The notes beneath the pieces are model-generated. The model was not told where the DNA came from and made no database searches. It saw only the letters and a program-made list of their open reading frames with translations. Made by a program: the position numbers and the translations under genes. From assembly GCA_945871875.1 (NCBI GenBank), contig CAMBYC010000011.1, positions 1-38,595 of the forward strand: 38,595 nucleotides of DNA, given 5' to 3'. Source of the stretch: Sphingobacterium thalpophilum. Its GTDB lineage: Bacteria > Bacteroidota > Bacteroidia > Chitinophagales > Chitinophagaceae. This document shows, piece by piece, positions 17,001-24,445 of this stretch. Each line of letters starts with the position of its first letter. The first letter of the stretch is position 1.

Positions 17001-17227
17001 CCACCTGTTGCACCGAAATAAAAAGTATTCTTATTTTTAAAACTTCCAGTTACGGCAGCACTTCTACCACCTCTAAATGGACCAACTTGGCGATATTTAA
17101 CTTGCTTGATAATGGCTTCCTCCGCTAATGCAGAGGCAGTTGCAACTGTAGGAGCAATTCCCCTTTTTTGTGCTGTTGCCGAAAAATAAATGGCAAATAG
17201 TAGAAACGAAAACAGTAATTTTCTCAT
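14099..17227 (-). CDS. Secreted BNR/Asp-box (sortilin-like) beta-propeller protein
   Basis: A large secreted protein of 1042 residues from the ATG at 17227, where a clean signal peptide begins (RKLLFSFLLFAIYFSATAQ). A longer reading from 17257 adds ten residues that overlap a hairpin and are unlikely to be translated. At least eleven Asp-box motifs are present (DGGNNW, DAGKTW, DGGKTW, DGGETW, NGGENW, DGGKTF, DGGMNW, NKGASW, DGGKHW, DYGKSW, NGGTSW), implying two stacked propellers of VPS10/sialidase type over about residues 40-740. The C-terminal part (about 750-1042) has a beta domain then long helices. Related Bacteroidota proteins are labelled glycosyl hydrolases, but I see no catalytic residues that prove this. 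It has its own terminator. Confidence 0.85.
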   Translation of the reverse strand: MRKLLFSFLLFAIYFSATAQKRGIAPTVATASALAEEAIIKQVKYRQVGPFRGGRSAAVTGSFKNKNTFYFGATGGGVWKTTDGGNNWNNISDKYFGSSIGSVAVAPSNENVVYVGEGENTMRGNVSEGLGGMWRSDDAGKTWKNIGLKDARHITRILINPSNPEIVIVGVMGHLFGPSEERGVFKTIDGGKTWKKVLYINNQTGTSDLVMEQGNPLVLYAGTWRLIRTPYSLESGGEGSGLWKSTDGGETWSNISASKGLPKGTWGIVGVAVAPSNSDKLYAIIENANGGLFVSNNGGENWTLASSDNNIRQRAWYYSKVFVDPANENQVYCPNVGFMYSRDGGKTFLSARTPHGDHHDLWIDPADGKRMIVADDGGAQISFDGGMNWSTLENQPTAQFYRVSTDNSFPYRILGAQQDNSTVRIKSSTYGMAITHDDWMPTAGAESGYVVADPNDPDIVYGGNYGGYLSRLDHHTGENRAISVWPDNPMGAGADVQKFRFQWNFPIFFSPHNPKRLYCAGNALFVTENKGASWEQISPDLTTNDKAKQASSGGPITQDNTSVEYYCTIFTATESELEKDLLWTGSDDGLLNVSKDGGKHWENVTPKDAPKWMMWNCIEADPFQKGTAYIVGTRYKLDDYTPYIYKTEDYGKSWKLITSGVNPLHFTRALRADKKRPGLLYAGTEFGMYISYNGGTSWNSFQLNLPVVPITDLTIKNNDLIVATQGRAFWVIDDLSVIQQAKSEITSKPLHVFAVNPSYRMTSGMSREYFMGAPKNAGTNPPKGVVINYFVKASTDSTKGSVAIMDKNHKLIKKFSTEGKENKLDFKAGMNQFIWNLLYPESEKAEGMILWNGEPSGITAAPGNYFAKFKIGNDSAEVPFVVLADPNYKITQSVYEAQFELLQKIQDKYNVVQKTVKDIRTLRTQINDFVGRQKDMPKEIKVMADSIVKKLTGIEEKLHQTKAKSSQDVLNFPIRLNDKISGLFDVVNSGKMPPSKQAGEVFQDLSQQADAVIKMYKDVLNAEIPQFNKMVREQALPVIGLK

Positions 17228-17256
17228 ATACATTAAATTGGATAGGTAAATTAACA

Positions 17257-17292
17257 AAAAAGGACTGAAAATTTACATTTCCAGCCCTTTTT
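17257..17292. terminator. Bidirectional terminator-like hairpin
   Basis: AAAAAGGACTG (17257-17267) pairs with CAGCCCTTTTT (17282-17292) with a single A-C mismatch and a 14-base loop. T-runs follow on both strands. It could stop read-through from the response-regulator gene and supports the shorter start of the BNR protein gene. Confidence 0.55.
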
Positions 17293-17498
17293 GTTTTATG
17301 AAATCGTTTAATTAAAGGAGTATTCTTTATGGTTTTCATGGGCTATAAAGATCCTTGGCGATTTCGGATGTAGGGTTTCAAGGGGGTACAGAAAAAACGG
17401 ACTATTTTTATAATGCTTTTATTTTGTTTGCTTTTTGATTGTTATGTAAAGATGCTCATTGGTATTGATGTTGTCAACCTCATTTCGACAAACTGACC

Positions 17499-17531
17499 AA
17501 TTGCTTCGATTTTTGGAAAAATCATGCAATT
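17499..17531 (-). terminator. Hairpin just after the response-regulator stop
   Basis: AATTGC (17499-17504) pairs with GCAATT (17526-17531), enclosing GATTTTT (17508-17514) against AAAAATC (17517-17523). It begins 8 bases beyond the stop of the LytTR gene on the minus strand. No U-tract follows, so it may be an RNA 3'-end stabiliser rather than a true terminator. The rest of the 17293-17538 gap shows nothing I can name. Confidence 0.4.
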
Positions 17532-17538
17532 AAACATT

Positions 17539-18225
17539 CTACGATACTTCTTTTAACTTTTGTACCAGCTTAGTTTTATTTGCTTTGCTCACCGGAATTA
17601 AGTTTCCACTTACAAGAAGATTATTGTCTTGCAAATCTTCAACGGCATTTAAGTTTACAATAAAAGATCTATGCACTTTAACAAAATCAGATGAATGTAT
17701 CGTTGCTTCAAGGTTTTTAATGGTGTTGTGTGTAATATATTTCTTTTGTGGTGTAACAAACTTCACATAATCTCCCAAACTCTCTATATATAAAATATCT
17801 GCATAATTTATGCGCAAGAGCTTTCCATTCACTTTTATAAATATGAAAGATTCAGGTGATGGAGATTCTTGGACTTTTCTGTCTAATTTTTTAATACTAT
17901 CAAGAAACCTTTGATACGTGAATGGCTTGTGAAGAAAATCTGTAACATGGTATTCAAAAGCATTGAAAGCATATTCAGTTCTAGATGTAGTAAGAATAAC
18001 CATTGGTTTTTGTTTGAGTAAATCTAAAAATTCAAAACCAGATTTACCAGGCATTTCCACATCCAAAAAAATAAGATCTACTGGATTTACCATTAAAAAA
18101 TGTAAAGCTTCTTCTGCGGAAGTAAAGTGCCCAAGCACTTCAATAATGCCCGAACGCTCGCAATGTCTTTGCAATAAAACAGCTGCAGAATTCAGGTCTT
18201 CTACAATGATTGAAGTAAATTTCAT
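17539..18225 (-). CDS. LytTR-family response regulator
   Basis: A 228-residue response regulator. The receiver domain (1-115) has the acidic pair ED at the start, the phospho-acceptor Asp55 in FLDVEMPGKSG, Thr at the TTS strand end and Lys100 in HKPF. The LytTR DNA-binding domain (about 128-225) has INYADILYIESLGDYVKF, THNTIKNLE and FVKVHRSFIVNL, its hallmark blocks. The ATG at 18225 is preferred over a TTG one codon earlier; it overlaps the TGA stop of the Hpt gene by one base, so the two are translationally coupled. With the Hpt gene and the divergent hybrid kinase it forms a complete phosphorelay. LytTR regulators usually bind paired direct repeats. Confidence 0.95.
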   Translation of the reverse strand: MKFTSIIVEDLNSAAVLLQRHCERSGIIEVLGHFTSAEEALHFLMVNPVDLIFLDVEMPGKSGFEFLDLLKQKPMVILTTSRTEYAFNAFEYHVTDFLHKPFTYQRFLDSIKKLDRKVQESPSPESFIFIKVNGKLLRINYADILYIESLGDYVKFVTPQKKYITHNTIKNLEATIHSSDFVKVHRSFIVNLNAVEDLQDNNLLVSGNLIPVSKANKTKLVQKLKEVS

Positions 18226-18623
18226 CAAGCTCTTTTATTTATGAATTTTTTTAATCTGATTAACTCTTGTCTAACAACTACCATTGCTTCACCAATAAGA
18301 ATGTTGATGTAAACAAATTGGCTAGAAACATCTGCTGTTGATTGAGATTTTTTGCAAAACTCTTCAAATTGTTGCACCTGCTTTTGCAATTTTGGCAATC
18401 CAGTGTAACCAAGCAAAGGACTTAATTTGTGGTAGAGAAACTGCAATCCTTGCAAATCCCGCTTGCTGAACAATTCTTCGGCCAATTGCAGCTCATTAGT
18501 TAATTCGAGAATAGAAGATTCAAAAACTTCTAAAGTTGTATATAAATCACCTTGATACAACTCAAACAAATATCCGGAGTCTAGTTTACCGGAATAAACA
18601 AAATCTAAGGTTTTAACCTGCAT
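18225..18623 (-). CDS. Hpt-domain phosphotransfer protein
   Basis: A 132-residue mostly helical protein. Residues about 47-90 read as an Hpt four-helix bundle core: DLQGLQFLYHKLSPLLGYTG, with His65 in the H-K-L pattern that carries the phosphoryl group in Hpt proteins. The small residues after it and the aligned helices before and after it fit the fold. It would shuttle phosphate from the receiver domain of a hybrid kinase to a response regulator. It shares a one-base stop/start overlap with the downstream LytTR gene and is divergent from a hybrid kinase. The call rests on the His motif, helix pattern and context, because Hpt domains have low sequence conservation. Confidence 0.78.
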   Translation of the reverse strand: MQVKTLDFVYSGKLDSGYLFELYQGDLYTTLEVFESSILELTNELQLAEELFSKRDLQGLQFLYHKLSPLLGYTGLPKLQKQVQQFEEFCKKSQSTADVSSQFVYINILIGEAMVVVRQELIRLKKFINKRA

Positions 18624-18696
18624 AAATTTACAATTTTCAAAGGATTGGATCGTTTTAATTGGACGGAAATTTTACATTCCACATCCAATTGACTAA
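18624..18696. promoter_or_regulatory. Divergent control region of the phosphorelay genes
   Basis: The 73 bases between the Hpt and kinase starts contain GATTGGAT (18643-18650), AATTGGA (18658-18664) and the inverted ATCCAATT (18683-18690). These three related boxes could be operator sites. No perfect -7/-33 pair is visible, and no LytTR consensus site is clear. Confidence 0.35.
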
Positions 18697-20826
18697 ATGA
18701 AAACGACTAACTTGAACCAAATAGTATCTTTTTCGAAAAGTATTTTAGAAACCGGCGTTGAAGAAAACGACAATAGAGATACTAGAAAAAGTATAATCCG
18801 ACTCAATTTATTTCTCACTTTTGGGCTAATTAGCTGTATAATAAACTTTTACCTCAACTTTATTTACACCTTAAATATTAGTGCCGCAGTAAATTTATCA
18901 GGAATATTTCTTCTTGCAATTGCATTCTTTTTAAATCGTGATGGTTATTATCATGTTTCCAAGATTCTCGCAATTGGAACCATTCATCTCTATTTATTAT
19001 CGATTAATTATGTTAATGGTTTTAGATCTGGTGTTTTTTTACTGATATTCCCACATTTGTTGGCAATGGTTTTTGTTGTTAACATCAACATTAAAAACAA
19101 TTTGTATGAACTTCTAGGAATTATTTTGTGTACACTTTTTACAACTATTGGCATATTCTCTTTTTCGCCAATGCAAAGTACAGTTCAAATAATCGACGAA
19201 GGAATTTACAATGGAATGTTTAGCATCAATTTGATTATTTCTTTATTGTTGACATTTTTCTATGCATTTTTAATTCTACGCACATTAGAAAAGCACGATG
19301 CTGTTATCGTACAAGAAAAACAATTTTCAGATACTATATATGACACATCACTTGATGCAGTTATAATTGTTACGATAAACAACCATCAAATTATTGATTG
19401 CAATAAAACCACTTTAGAAATTTTTGGATACAAAACCAAAGCAGATCTTATAAAAAAATTAGTCCCCGATATTTTAGGGAAATCAATGCAAGAAATAATT
19501 GGCAGTATCCATCAGTCTGGCTATTCTGTTGGTTCTCCTTGGTATGGAAATATGGAACTTAAAAAAAGTGATGAGGATGAATTTTATGCTTACGTAAATA
19601 TTGTTCCATTTGCTCACAACAATATATATTATTCAAAGATTAGCATTTTGGATATATCTGAGATTAAGATTGCTGAATTTGAAACTATAAAAGCCAAAGA
19701 GAAGGCAGAAAAAGCAACACAAGTAAAATCTAGATTTTTAAGCAATATGAGCCACGAGTTGCGAACACCATTGAATGCAATAATCGGCACAACAAATATT
19801 TTAAATCAAGAAGATTGTTTACCAGCTCAACAAGAATATTTAACGGTATTGAAGCATTCATCAGAACATATTCTAGAATTGATTAATGATATTCTTGATA
19901 TTAGTAAAATTGAAGCCGGCAAAATGGAATTGGAAAGCATCGAATTTAATTTCCAAAATTTTATACAAAAGGTTATCGCCCCATTTCAAGCAACGTTATC
20001 TCCTCAATTAACCTTAATTTCAAAAATAGATCCAGCATTGCAAATGGTTATTATTGGCGATGAAACCCGCTTGCAACAGGTGTTGAATAACTTGTTGTCG
20101 AACGCCAAAAAATTCACTTCATCAGGTTCAATAACACTTAGCACAAAATTATTTAATAGAACAGAAAAGAATGTTTCAATATATTTTGAAGTAACAGATA
20201 CTGGAATCGGCATCAAGCCATCCAAAATGAAACAAATATTTGAGAGTTTTACCCAAGCCAATACCGAAACCACCCGAAAATATGGTGGAACGGGTTTAGG
20301 TTTATCCATTTCCACTTCATTGGTACAAAAAATGGGCGGACAATTGATGGCAGAAAGTGAATTTGGCAATGGAAGCACTTTCAAGTTTACCATTACATTT
20401 GGGATTGGCAATTCAAATTTGGCAGTTGATACCCCAATTTTTAATCTTAAATCATTAGAGGGCTATAAAGTAATGATAGCGGAAGACAATTCAATAAACA
20501 TGATGGTAGCTAATAAATTTTTAACCAAATGGAATCTTGAAGTTGATAAAGCCGTAAACGGAATAGAAGCTTTGCAACTGTATAATAAAAACCATTATGA
20601 TTTGTTGTTGATTGATTTGGAAATGCCTGAAATGGATGGCAAAGAGGCGGTTCGTAGAATTAGGCAAACAAATACTCAAATTCCGATTATTGCATTTACT
20701 GCAGCTGTTTATGCAAATATGGAAGAAGATCTTTATCAAAGAGGGTTTTCAGGCTTTGTTTCTAAACCTTTTAAACCCGAACAGCTACATTCAAAAATAC
20801 AATCATTATTGAAAAAGTTGTTATAG
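18697..20826 (+). CDS. Hybrid histidine kinase (TM sensor, PAS, HisKA, HATPase, REC)
   Basis: A 709-residue membrane kinase. About six TM helices lie between residues 33 and 197 with little periplasmic loop, a MASE-like membrane sensor. A PAS domain covers about 205-325. The dimerisation helix has SNMSHELRTPLNAIIG with phospho-acceptor His353. The ATPase shows the N box (LNNLLSNAKKF), DTGIGI (501-506) and GGTGLGLSIS (G2). The C-terminal receiver (588-709) has EDN, Asp640 in LIDLEMPEMDG, Thr668 and Lys690. The receiver needs an Hpt partner to pass phosphate on, and such a gene is divergently encoded 73 bases away with a LytTR regulator. The signal is unknown. Confidence 0.96.
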   Translation: MKTTNLNQIVSFSKSILETGVEENDNRDTRKSIIRLNLFLTFGLISCIINFYLNFIYTLNISAAVNLSGIFLLAIAFFLNRDGYYHVSKILAIGTIHLYLLSINYVNGFRSGVFLLIFPHLLAMVFVVNINIKNNLYELLGIILCTLFTTIGIFSFSPMQSTVQIIDEGIYNGMFSINLIISLLLTFFYAFLILRTLEKHDAVIVQEKQFSDTIYDTSLDAVIIVTINNHQIIDCNKTTLEIFGYKTKADLIKKLVPDILGKSMQEIIGSIHQSGYSVGSPWYGNMELKKSDEDEFYAYVNIVPFAHNNIYYSKISILDISEIKIAEFETIKAKEKAEKATQVKSRFLSNMSHELRTPLNAIIGTTNILNQEDCLPAQQEYLTVLKHSSEHILELINDILDISKIEAGKMELESIEFNFQNFIQKVIAPFQATLSPQLTLISKIDPALQMVIIGDETRLQQVLNNLLSNAKKFTSSGSITLSTKLFNRTEKNVSIYFEVTDTGIGIKPSKMKQIFESFTQANTETTRKYGGTGLGLSISTSLVQKMGGQLMAESEFGNGSTFKFTITFGIGNSNLAVDTPIFNLKSLEGYKVMIAEDNSINMMVANKFLTKWNLEVDKAVNGIEALQLYNKNHYDLLLIDLEMPEMDGKEAVRRIRQTNTQIPIIAFTAAVYANMEEDLYQRGFSGFVSKPFKPEQLHSKIQSLLKKLL

Positions 20827-20940
20827 GGTTGCTTTTTATATTCGTAATGATTGAGGTTTATCGCCAAATGCAGCAATTTGGTATCACAACAGGATAGAAA
20901 ACAAAATATCTTTTTTGGCATAAAATTTAATATTTCACTA

Positions 20941-20962
20941 ATTGAAAATTCAATTAATTTTA
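20941..20962 (+). promoter_or_regulatory. Putative operator/-7 element before the copper monooxygenase gene
   Basis: ATTGAA (20941-20946) and TTCAAT (20949-20954) form an inverted repeat immediately before TAATTTTA (20955-20962), which matches TAnnTTTG at seven of eight positions. The arrangement would let a dimeric regulator block the promoter. It supports the start at 20992 rather than 20851. AT-rich sequence makes chance matches likely. Confidence 0.35.
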
Positions 20963-20991
20963 TAATACTTTCTGAAATCTTACCAAAATTT

Positions 20992-22350
20992 ATGCTTCAT
21001 CTTACTAAGAAATTATACATTTCAATTGGATTATTTTTATCCATTGGACTATTTTACGCTTGCAACAAACAAATTCCTGAAAATCAAATTTCAAACAAAA
21101 CAAGTTTTGAAATTATACAAGACAATATCTTAACGCCTTCATGTGCATTGTCTGGTTGTCATCTTTCAAGTGCTGATGCAACATTTAGCCAACATGGGTT
21201 GGTATTGTCTAAAGGAAATTCTTTTGCAAATTTGGTGGGGAAATCGCCTAAAAATGCAGCTGCAAAAGCAGACAAATTGTTATTGGTATTTCCAGGAGAT
21301 GCTACTTATAGTTTTTTATACCACAAAATTGCCTGCGACTCTTTGCACAACCACGGAAATTCATCTTTATATGGCTCACACATGCCAATGGGCGGTGGCT
21401 ACATCAGCAAAGGTCAGGTTGAATTTATACGAAGATGGATTCATGCAGGTGCTTCTCTAACAGACCGCACTGTAGATCAATCTATTTTAAAAGATAGTTC
21501 AGCATGTCAAATTGCTTTTAAACCTTTAGCTGCTCCACCACCTTCATTGGGTTTCCAACTAAAAACAGACCTTTTTTCTGTGCAGCCCAATTTTGAAAGA
21601 GAAATTTTTGAAAGAAGAATCACACCAAATACTGATACGGTTTATATCAATAAAATTGAAATGCGAGGAAGACCGAATAGTCACCATTTTGTGATTTACA
21701 GTTATCGTAATGCTTTAAGTTTACCAACTCCAAACGTTATAAGAGATTTAAGAAACCCTGATGGTAGCATAAATTTGCAAACTTTTTCAGAAATGCAAAA
21801 TCAAGTGTTTTTTGCTGGAGGAACTGATGTTAATTCTACTATCGAATTGGCACCAGGAACCGCATTAAAACTAAATCCAAATAGCGGATTAGATTTAAAT
21901 GCACATTATTTTAACACATCTAAGTTGGTTTTAGCCGGTGAGAATTATGCTAATTTTTACACAGTTCCAGCATCTCAAGTTAAAAATGTAGTTAAAATTT
22001 TAGATTGGAGCAATTTAGATGTTTCTATTCCAGCAGGTCAAAGAAAAACATTTACAAAAAACTTTACATTCAACGCATTAACCAGATTGTCGATGCTTAC
22101 TTCTCATTACCATAAATTGGGAGAATCTTTTATTATAAGAATTTATGGAGGTTCACGAAACGGTGAAATCATATATTCAAGCACAGATTGGCAGCATCCA
22201 GTAGTAAAAACATATACAACACCAATAGTTTTTCAACCTGGTGAAGGACTAACTTCAGAAGTTACTTATTACAATACTACATCTAAAAAAGTTGTGTTTG
22301 GGTTAACAAGTGAAGATGAAATGAATATCATATTTGGATATTTTTATTAA
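20992..22350 (+). CDS. Lipoprotein with cytochrome-c-like segment and PHM-type copper monooxygenase domain
   Basis: A 452-residue protein from the ATG at 20992, where a lipoprotein signal begins (lipobox LFYAC, Cys24); an open stretch back to 20851 lacks sense as a leader. Residues 45-155 resemble a c-type cytochrome with an unusual CX4CH motif (Cys51, Cys56, His57) and a candidate axial Met in SHMPMGG (Met131/133). Residues about 195-452 look like the copper type II, ascorbate-dependent monooxygenase (PHM/DBM) fold: NSHHFV (His231, His232) and NAHYFN (His305) for the CuH site, SHYHKLG (His372, His374) and EDEMN (Met444) for the CuM site. All six PHM copper ligands have counterparts. It may hydroxylate an unknown substrate using electrons delivered through the haem. 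Confidence 0.8.
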   Translation: MLHLTKKLYISIGLFLSIGLFYACNKQIPENQISNKTSFEIIQDNILTPSCALSGCHLSSADATFSQHGLVLSKGNSFANLVGKSPKNAAAKADKLLLVFPGDATYSFLYHKIACDSLHNHGNSSLYGSHMPMGGGYISKGQVEFIRRWIHAGASLTDRTVDQSILKDSSACQIAFKPLAAPPPSLGFQLKTDLFSVQPNFEREIFERRITPNTDTVYINKIEMRGRPNSHHFVIYSYRNALSLPTPNVIRDLRNPDGSINLQTFSEMQNQVFFAGGTDVNSTIELAPGTALKLNPNSGLDLNAHYFNTSKLVLAGENYANFYTVPASQVKNVVKILDWSNLDVSIPAGQRKTFTKNFTFNALTRLSMLTSHYHKLGESFIIRIYGGSRNGEIIYSSTDWQHPVVKTYTTPIVFQPGEGLTSEVTYYNTTSKKVVFGLTSEDEMNIIFGYFY

Positions 22351-22444
22351 TTTATTTCTATTCAATTATCAATCATTTTTTATTTCTTAATTATTTCAGA
22401 CAGATCAAATTGATAAATAGAGAAATTATATTTTTGAAATGATG

Positions 22445-22578
22445 AACCCAAATTGTGCATTAGAAAAATAGGAAAGATTTCTTTCAATAGCCCCCAGCTT
22501 CAGCTGGGGGTTTATGAATATTATGGATTGGCTTTAGCCAAAAATTTGAAAAATTGCTTCTAATGCGTAATCTGGGTT
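22445..22578 (+). repeat. 134-bp palindromic element, copy C (best preserved)
   Basis: The terminal arms 22445-22465 and 22558-22578 are inverted repeats matching at 18 of 21 positions. Inside, CCCCCAGCTTCAGCTGGGGG (22491-22510) is a 9-bp perfect stem with a 2-base loop, and TTGGCTTTAGCCAA (22528-22541) is a 6-bp stem with a 2-base loop. It lies in the 474-base gap between convergent genes. The rest of that gap (22579-22794) is AT-rich and shows nothing I can name. Confidence 0.92.
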
Positions 22579-22794
22579 TAAGCGAAAGATGATATTAGAG
22601 CTAAAGTGATTGGCTTTTTTCAGACCAAATAAAAATGCAATAATTTGAATTTTTCTTTATAATCTGAAAAAAACATAAAATAGATTATCAAATTTTGGAA
22701 AAATTTACAATTCTCAGATTACTTAAAATAACAGAATCCACAAAACTTTTAAGAAGTTTACTGTTCAAATCATGAAAATGATTTTAGAATATAT

Positions 22795-22829
22795 GATTCC
22801 TGATTCTTAATTCCTAATTCCTAATTATT
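22795..22829. repeat. Heptamer tandem array at the comM 3' end
   Basis: GATTCCT, GATTCTT, AATTCCT, AATTCCT and a degenerate AATTATT run head to tail without spacers. The last unit overlaps the comM stop codon (22825-22827). Units of seven place stop codons in successive frames. Confidence 0.8.
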
Positions 22830-24375
22830 TAACTCCCCAGCCCTCTCTATCTAAACTCCTGTATTGAATGGCTTCGGCAACATGTTCTGGTTCAATGGTT
22901 GTTGAACTAGACAAGTCTGCAATAGTTCGAGAAAGTTTTAAAATTCTGTCGTAAGCTCGAGCCGATAATTGTAATCTTTCCATTGCAATTTTCAACAATT
23001 GGGTTGATGCTTTATTAAGTTCAACAATATTTTTCAATAAGCTGCTTCCCATTTGTGCATTACTATAAATTCCTATATGGCTTTCAAATCTTTGTAACTG
23101 TATATCTCTGGCTTTTATTACTCTTTGCCTTATTTCTGAAGAAGATTCCCCGGTTCGGTTGTCTGTTAAATCGTTAAATGATGTCGGGGTAACTTCAACA
23201 TGTAAATCTATTCTGTCTAAAAGTGGACCAGATATTTTGTTTAAATATTTTAATACTGCACCAGGTGGACAACTGCAAGGTTTTTCAGGGTGATTAAAAA
23301 AGCCGCATGGACAAGGATTCATTGATGCTAACAACATAAAAGATGCTGGAAATTCTACAGCAATTTTTGCCCGACTTATGGTTACTTTTCGTTCTTCCAA
23401 GGGTTGTCGCATTACTTCCAAAACAATCCGTTTGTATTCAGGCAATTCATCTAAAAAAAGTACGCCATTATGAGCCAATGATATTTCGCCGGGTTGTGGA
23501 ATACTTCCACCGCCTACGAGAGCGATATCACTAATTGTATGATGAGGAGATCGAAACGGTCTTTGTGCAACCATGGTTGTGTTTTCGGCTAATTTACCTG
23601 CTACGCTATGAATTCTTGTGGTTTCCAACGCTTCTTGTAGGGTTAAGGGTGGAAGAATAGTAGGTAAACGCCTAGCCAACATGGTTTTGCCTGCCCCAGG
23701 CGGACCAATGAGTATGGCATTGTGTCCGCCTGCAGCTGCAATTTCTAGTGCCCTTTTTATATTTTCTTGCCCTTTTACCTCACTAAAATCGCCTTCAGTT
23801 TTTTGTAAAGACATTAAGAACTCTTCTTTGGCATTTACAATTGTTGGTTGAATAGATTGTTCGGCAGTTTTAAAAAAAGTTAATATCTCTTTAATTGATT
23901 CAACCCCGTAAACTGCGAGATCTTGAATCATTGCAGCTTCCTTTGCATTTGATTTTGGAATAATCAAGCCTTTAAATCCTTCTTTTTTGCTTTGCATTGC
24001 AATTGGTAAAACTCCTTTTATTGGTCTTAGTAACCCATCGAGACCCAATTCTCCCATCATAACGTATTCAGAAACTCGGGTAGGGTTTTCAATTTGTCCG
24101 GATGCTGCTAAAATGCCGATGGCGATGGGTAAATCAAATGCAGAGCCACTTTTTCTAATGTCTGCAGGTGCCATATTTACAACAATTTTGGTTCTAGGCA
24201 TGTGGTATCCTATTGCTTTAATCGAACTCTCAACCCGCTGGAAACTTTCCCGAATGGCATTATCAGGCAATCCAACTATATAATACATCTTGCCAGTAGG
24301 TGTCCAGCTTACTTCAATGGAAATTGTAATCGCCTCAACACCATATACCGCACTACCAAAAGTTTTTACCATCAT
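22825..24375 (-). CDS. comM: ComM/YifB-family Mg-chelatase-like AAA+ ATPase
   Basis: A 516-residue ComM/YifB protein. Residues 1-165 are the ChlI-like (Lon-protease-fold) N-terminal domain (VKTFGSAVYGVEA, GLPDNAIRESFQRV, NMAPADIRKSGSAFDLPIA). The AAA+ module has Walker A GPPGAGKT (224-231), Walker B GVLFLDELPE and the cysteine pairs NPCPCGFF and PCSCPPG of the family insertion. In naturally competent bacteria ComM is a hexameric helicase promoting branch migration in transformation. The first ATG (24375) is taken because a perfect -7 box ends 4 bases before it. It is transcribed separately from the mutS-like gene 70 bases upstream, judging from that promoter. Confidence 0.95.
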   Translation of the reverse strand: MMVKTFGSAVYGVEAITISIEVSWTPTGKMYYIVGLPDNAIRESFQRVESSIKAIGYHMPRTKIVVNMAPADIRKSGSAFDLPIAIGILAASGQIENPTRVSEYVMMGELGLDGLLRPIKGVLPIAMQSKKEGFKGLIIPKSNAKEAAMIQDLAVYGVESIKEILTFFKTAEQSIQPTIVNAKEEFLMSLQKTEGDFSEVKGQENIKRALEIAAAGGHNAILIGPPGAGKTMLARRLPTILPPLTLQEALETTRIHSVAGKLAENTTMVAQRPFRSPHHTISDIALVGGGSIPQPGEISLAHNGVLFLDELPEYKRIVLEVMRQPLEERKVTISRAKIAVEFPASFMLLASMNPCPCGFFNHPEKPCSCPPGAVLKYLNKISGPLLDRIDLHVEVTPTSFNDLTDNRTGESSSEIRQRVIKARDIQLQRFESHIGIYSNAQMGSSLLKNIVELNKASTQLLKIAMERLQLSARAYDRILKLSRTIADLSSSTTIEPEHVAEAIQYRSLDREGWGVK

Positions 24376-24379
24376 TCCT

Positions 24380-24409
24380 CAAAAATAAGCGCAGACAATT
24401 TCACCCAAA
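24380..24409 (-). promoter_or_regulatory. Promoter of comM
   Basis: On the minus strand: TTTG (24409-24406), an 18-base spacer, and TATTTTTG (24387-24380), a perfect TAnnTTTG, then AGGA and ATG. The AGGA could double as a ribosome binding site, but the expected transcription start is at the ATG. Confidence 0.7.
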
Positions 24410-24418
24410 AGGTGAAAT
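24398..24418. promoter_or_regulatory. Hairpin/palindrome overlapping the comM -33 box
   Basis: ATTTCACC (24398-24405) and GGTGAAAT (24411-24418) are perfect inverted repeats around CAAAA. The palindrome covers the -33 TTTG of comM and lies 28 bases past the mutS-like stop. Without a U-tract it looks more like an operator than a terminator. Confidence 0.5.
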
Positions 24419-24445
24419 CCTCCCAATAATTATAGAAAATAACGG

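Noticed and set aside
17228-17257. Longer N-terminus of the BNR protein
   Set aside because: A clean signal peptide starts at 17227, and the extension runs into a terminator-like hairpin.
20864-20881. CCAAAT/ATTTGG hairpin after the kinase gene
   Set aside because: Only 6 bp with no T-run; too weak to call a terminator.
20851-20991. 47-residue extension of the copper monooxygenase
   Set aside because: It would bury the lipoprotein signal inside the chain, and the putative promoter lies within it.
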